A stretch of 64,000 nucleotides of DNA from Ruegeria meonggei (GTDB lineage: Bacteria; Pseudomonadota; Alphaproteobacteria; Rhodobacterales; Rhodobacteraceae): assembly GCF_900172215.1 (NCBI RefSeq), contig NZ_FWFP01000001.1:186001-250000 (forward strand), written 5' to 3'. Under the pieces are notes generated by a model. That model was given only the letters and a program-made list of their open reading frames with translations, made no database searches and was not told where the DNA came from. Numbering within the stretch: position 1 is the stretch's first letter; every line of letters begins with the position of its first letter. The position numbers and the translations under genes were made by a program. Of this stretch, positions 62,117 through 64,000 are shown in pieces.

Positions 62117-63862
62117 TCACCGCATCTCCTGCGCCGGAGTGACGCCAAGAATACCCAAGCCCGCTGAAATCACAACAGAAACGGACCGGGCCAGTGCGAT
62201 TTTTGACTGGCTTGTGGCAACATCGCCATCCTGAATGAACCGCAATTGAGTTTCCTCGTTGCCCTTGTTCCACAGCGCGTGGAAATCCCCGGCAAGTTCA
62301 TACAGATAGAAGGCAACCCGGTGCGGTTCATTGGTGCGTGCAGCGATTTCCACCAGCCGCGGCCATTCGGCCAGTTTCTTGGCAACACTCAGCTCAGAGG
62401 CGTGGTCGATCTTGCCCAGATCTGCGCTTTTCAGTGTCGCGTCCTGCGCGTCGATCCCGGCTTCGGCCGCACGGCGCAGCACGCTCATGATCCGGGCATG
62501 GGCATATTGCACGTAGAACACAGGGTTCTCACGGCTTTGTTCCAGCACCTTGTCGAAATCGAAATCCAACGAGGCGTCGTTTTTGCGGGTCAGCATCACA
62601 AAACGGGTCACATCGGGGCCAACCTGATCAACCACATCGCGCAGAGTGACAAAGTTCCCTGCCCGCTTGGACATTTTAAACGGCTCACCGTTCTTCCACA
62701 GCTTCACCAGCTGGGTCAGCTTGATATCCAGCGAGACCTGGCCGTCAGACAGGGCCGACACAGCCGCTTTCATCCGTTTGACATAGCCGCCGTGATCGGC
62801 GCCGAACACGTCGATCAGCGCGTCAAAACCACGGCTCACCTTGTCATAGTGATAGGCGATATCGGGCGCGAAGTAAGTCCAGCTGCCATCCGACTTCTTG
62901 ACCGGACGGTCAACGTCATCACCATGTTCAGTCGACTTGAACAGGGTCTGTTCGCGCGGCTCCCAATCCTCGGGTTTTTTACCCTTGGGCGGCTCAAGCA
63001 CACCTTCGTAGATCAGGCCTTTGCTTGTCAGCGAGTCCAGCGCAGCCTCGATCCGGCCCGTACCATAGAGCGACTTTTCCGAGAAGAACACGTCCATCTC
63101 GACGCCCAGCGCCTTTAAGTCGGCCCGGATCAGATTCATCATCGCATCGGTAGAAAACTCGCGCAGTTCGTCCAGCCAGTCGCTTTCGGGCTTGTCGATC
63201 AGGCTGCCGCCGTATTTTTCTTTTAGTGCCTCACCGATCGGGATCAGATAGTCACCGGGATAGAGCCCTTCGGCAATCTCGGGGCTTAGACCGTTGGCTT
63301 CGCGATAGCGTTCATAGGCCGACCGCGCCAGCACATCGACCTGTGCGCCACCGTCGTTGATGTAGTATTCGCGGGTTACCTCATGGCCCGAATAGGCCAA
63401 CAGACTTGCCAGAGCATCGCCGAACACTGCCCCCCGCGTATGACCCACATGCAGCGGGCCGGTTGGGTTGGCCGAGACATACTCAACGTTGACCTTCTGC
63501 CCCTGCCCCATGGATGAGCGGCCAAAGTTGGTGCCCTGTTTCAGCACCGCTGCCAGAACACCCTGCCAGACAGAGGGTGCCAACCGCAGGTTCAGAAATC
63601 CAGGACCCGCGACCTCGGCACTGGTGATACGGTCATCTTCTGCCAGCTTTCCGGCCAGCACGTCGGCAATATCGCGCGGCTTCATCTTTGCCGGTTTCGC
63701 CAGCACCATCGCCGCGTTGGTCGCCATGTCGCCATGCGCCGCATCGCGAGGAGGCTCAACCGCCACGTTGTCAAAACTCAGCCCCTCGGGCAGAGCACCT
63801 TCGGACTGCATCTGTGCCAGCGCGTCCAGTACAAGGCCGCGGATCTCGGAAAACAGGTTCAT
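62117..63862 (-). CDS. argS: Arginyl-tRNA synthetase
   Basis: The 581-residue class I synthetase has the N-terminal Add-1 domain ([18 protein letters not shown]), HIGH motif variant [40 protein letters not shown], the KMSKS region [17 protein letters not shown] and the C-terminal DALR anticodon domain with [14 protein letters not shown] and [18 protein letters not shown] 63862 has an AAGGA site eight bases upstream. The unit continues into the SPOR gene after 88 bases. Confidence 0.96.
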   Translation of the reverse strand: MNLFSEIRGLVLDALAQMQSEGALPEGLSFDNVAVEPPRDAAHGDMATNAAMVLAKPAKMKPRDIADVLAGKLAEDDRITSAEVAGPGFLNLRLAPSVWQGVLAAVLKQGTNFGRSSMGQGQKVNVEYVSANPTGPLHVGHTRGAVFGDALASLLAYSGHEVTREYYINDGGAQVDVLARSAYERYREANGLSPEIAEGLYPGDYLIPIGEALKEKYGGSLIDKPESDWLDELREFSTDAMMNLIRADLKALGVEMDVFFSEKSLYGTGRIEAALDSLTSKGLIYEGVLEPPKGKKPEDWEPREQTLFKSTEHGDDVDRPVKKSDGSWTYFAPDIAYHYDKVSRGFDALIDVFGADHGGYVKRMKAAVSALSDGQVSLDIKLTQLVKLWKNGEPFKMSKRAGNFVTLRDVVDQVGPDVTRFVMLTRKNDASLDFDFDKVLEQSRENPVFYVQYAHARIMSVLRRAAEAGIDAQDATLKSADLGKIDHASELSVAKKLAEWPRLVEIAARTNEPHRVAFYLYELAGDFHALWNKGNEETQLRFIQDGDVATSQSKIALARSVSVVISAGLGILGVTPAQEMR

Positions 63863-63888
63863 TTCGGATGTCCTTTTGCTTGCCCGGC

Positions 63889-63916
63889 GGTTTACCACGC
63901 AAAGCGGCAAGGTCAA
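63889..63916 (-). promoter_or_regulatory. Candidate argS promoter
   Basis: On the minus strand TTGACC (63911-63916) is followed after 16 bases by TAAACC (63889-63894), 26 bases before the argS start. It is a plausible sigma-70 promoter but both boxes deviate from consensus. Confidence 0.3.
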
Positions 63917-63994
63917 TGGAAGCAAGCAGTTTTGGCTTGGATTAGCCGTAAACCGGGTTAGTGTCGGGGAAAATTTTCAACCGGAGACCAGCCC

Positions 63995-64000
63995 ATGCGC
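63995..64000 (+). CDS. Possible start of a plus-strand gene cut by the window end
   Basis: ATG at 63995 is preceded eight bases upstream by GGAG (63983-63986), divergent from argS. Only two codons are visible, so nothing can be said about the product. In related genomes the neighbour of argS is usually a dgt gene on the same strand as argS; here the divergent reading would differ. Confidence 0.25.

Overview
The window looks like a core chromosomal stretch of an alphaproteobacterium of the order Rhodobacterales, most likely the Roseobacter group. The reasons are the gene order (pepA/lptG/lptD/surA/pdxA/rsmA; rpmF-plsX-fabH-ihfA-merR; argS-SPOR-nagZ-scpA-scpB), a DUF4167 protein, a Fur/Mur-type regulator without the enterobacterial Cys pair, a long two-domain dCTP deaminase, an OlsB acyltransferase, a fused carnitine dehydrogenase/thioesterase and GC-rich codon use. 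The genus cannot be named from this sequence. I see no transposase, integrase, phage gene, CRISPR array or rRNA. One tRNA (Pro, GGG) is present.

Layout. 1-8.9 kb: a partial exported protein (cut by the window edge), a SnoaL-like protein, prfC (peptide-release factor 3), a small unknown ORF coupled to a glycosyltransferase, a DEAD-box helicase, an EamA transporter, a fatty-acid desaturase overlapping a DUF2061 gene, an XRE regulator and a 60-residue protein. 8.9-13.6 kb: a carnitine-catabolism cluster (SDR, fused carnitine dehydrogenase/betainyl-CoA thioesterase, small membrane protein, BKACE cleavage enzyme) with a divergent GlxA/CdhR-type regulator. 13.6-23.3 kb: aldo-keto reductase, holC and pepA on the minus strand, then lptG-lptD-surA-pdxA-rsmA on the plus strand for LPS export, outer-membrane biogenesis, PLP synthesis and rRNA methylation. 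The lptF gene expected between pepA and lptG is absent; only a 36-codon ORF remains in its place.

23.3-34.7 kb: DUF4167, prmC-prfA, a small Cys-rich exported protein, DUF1499, two agmatinase-family ureohydrolases with an M20 amidohydrolase, mazG, a nucleoside hydrolase coupled to a GNAT gene, a 55-residue lipoprotein and eno. 34.8-44.4 kb: an EamA transporter, Fur/Mur, an EEP-family hydrolase, small cupins, selO, a polytopic membrane protein, a second desaturase, a low-GC pair of tandem exported proteins that look like distant paralogues, and anmK. 44.6-52.8 kb: an MFS transporter, tyrS with a strong terminator, a glycine-rich repeat protein, an SDR, a hexapeptide acetyltransferase, an Uup-type ABC-F protein, olsB and bamE. 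52.9-64 kb: DUF177-rpmF-plsX-fabH-ihfA-merR, tRNA-Pro, dcd, a small protein, and the minus-strand run argS-SPOR-nagZ-scpA-scpB.

Most of the window is housekeeping. The points most worth a second look are the missing lptF with its short in-place ORF, the low-GC tandem exported paralogues at 41.8-43.2 kb, the ureohydrolase/amidohydrolase cluster, and the carnitine cluster with an unexplained membrane protein inside it. No clear new defence or biosynthetic system was recognised. All calls come from reading the sequence and from family knowledge; no database search was run.
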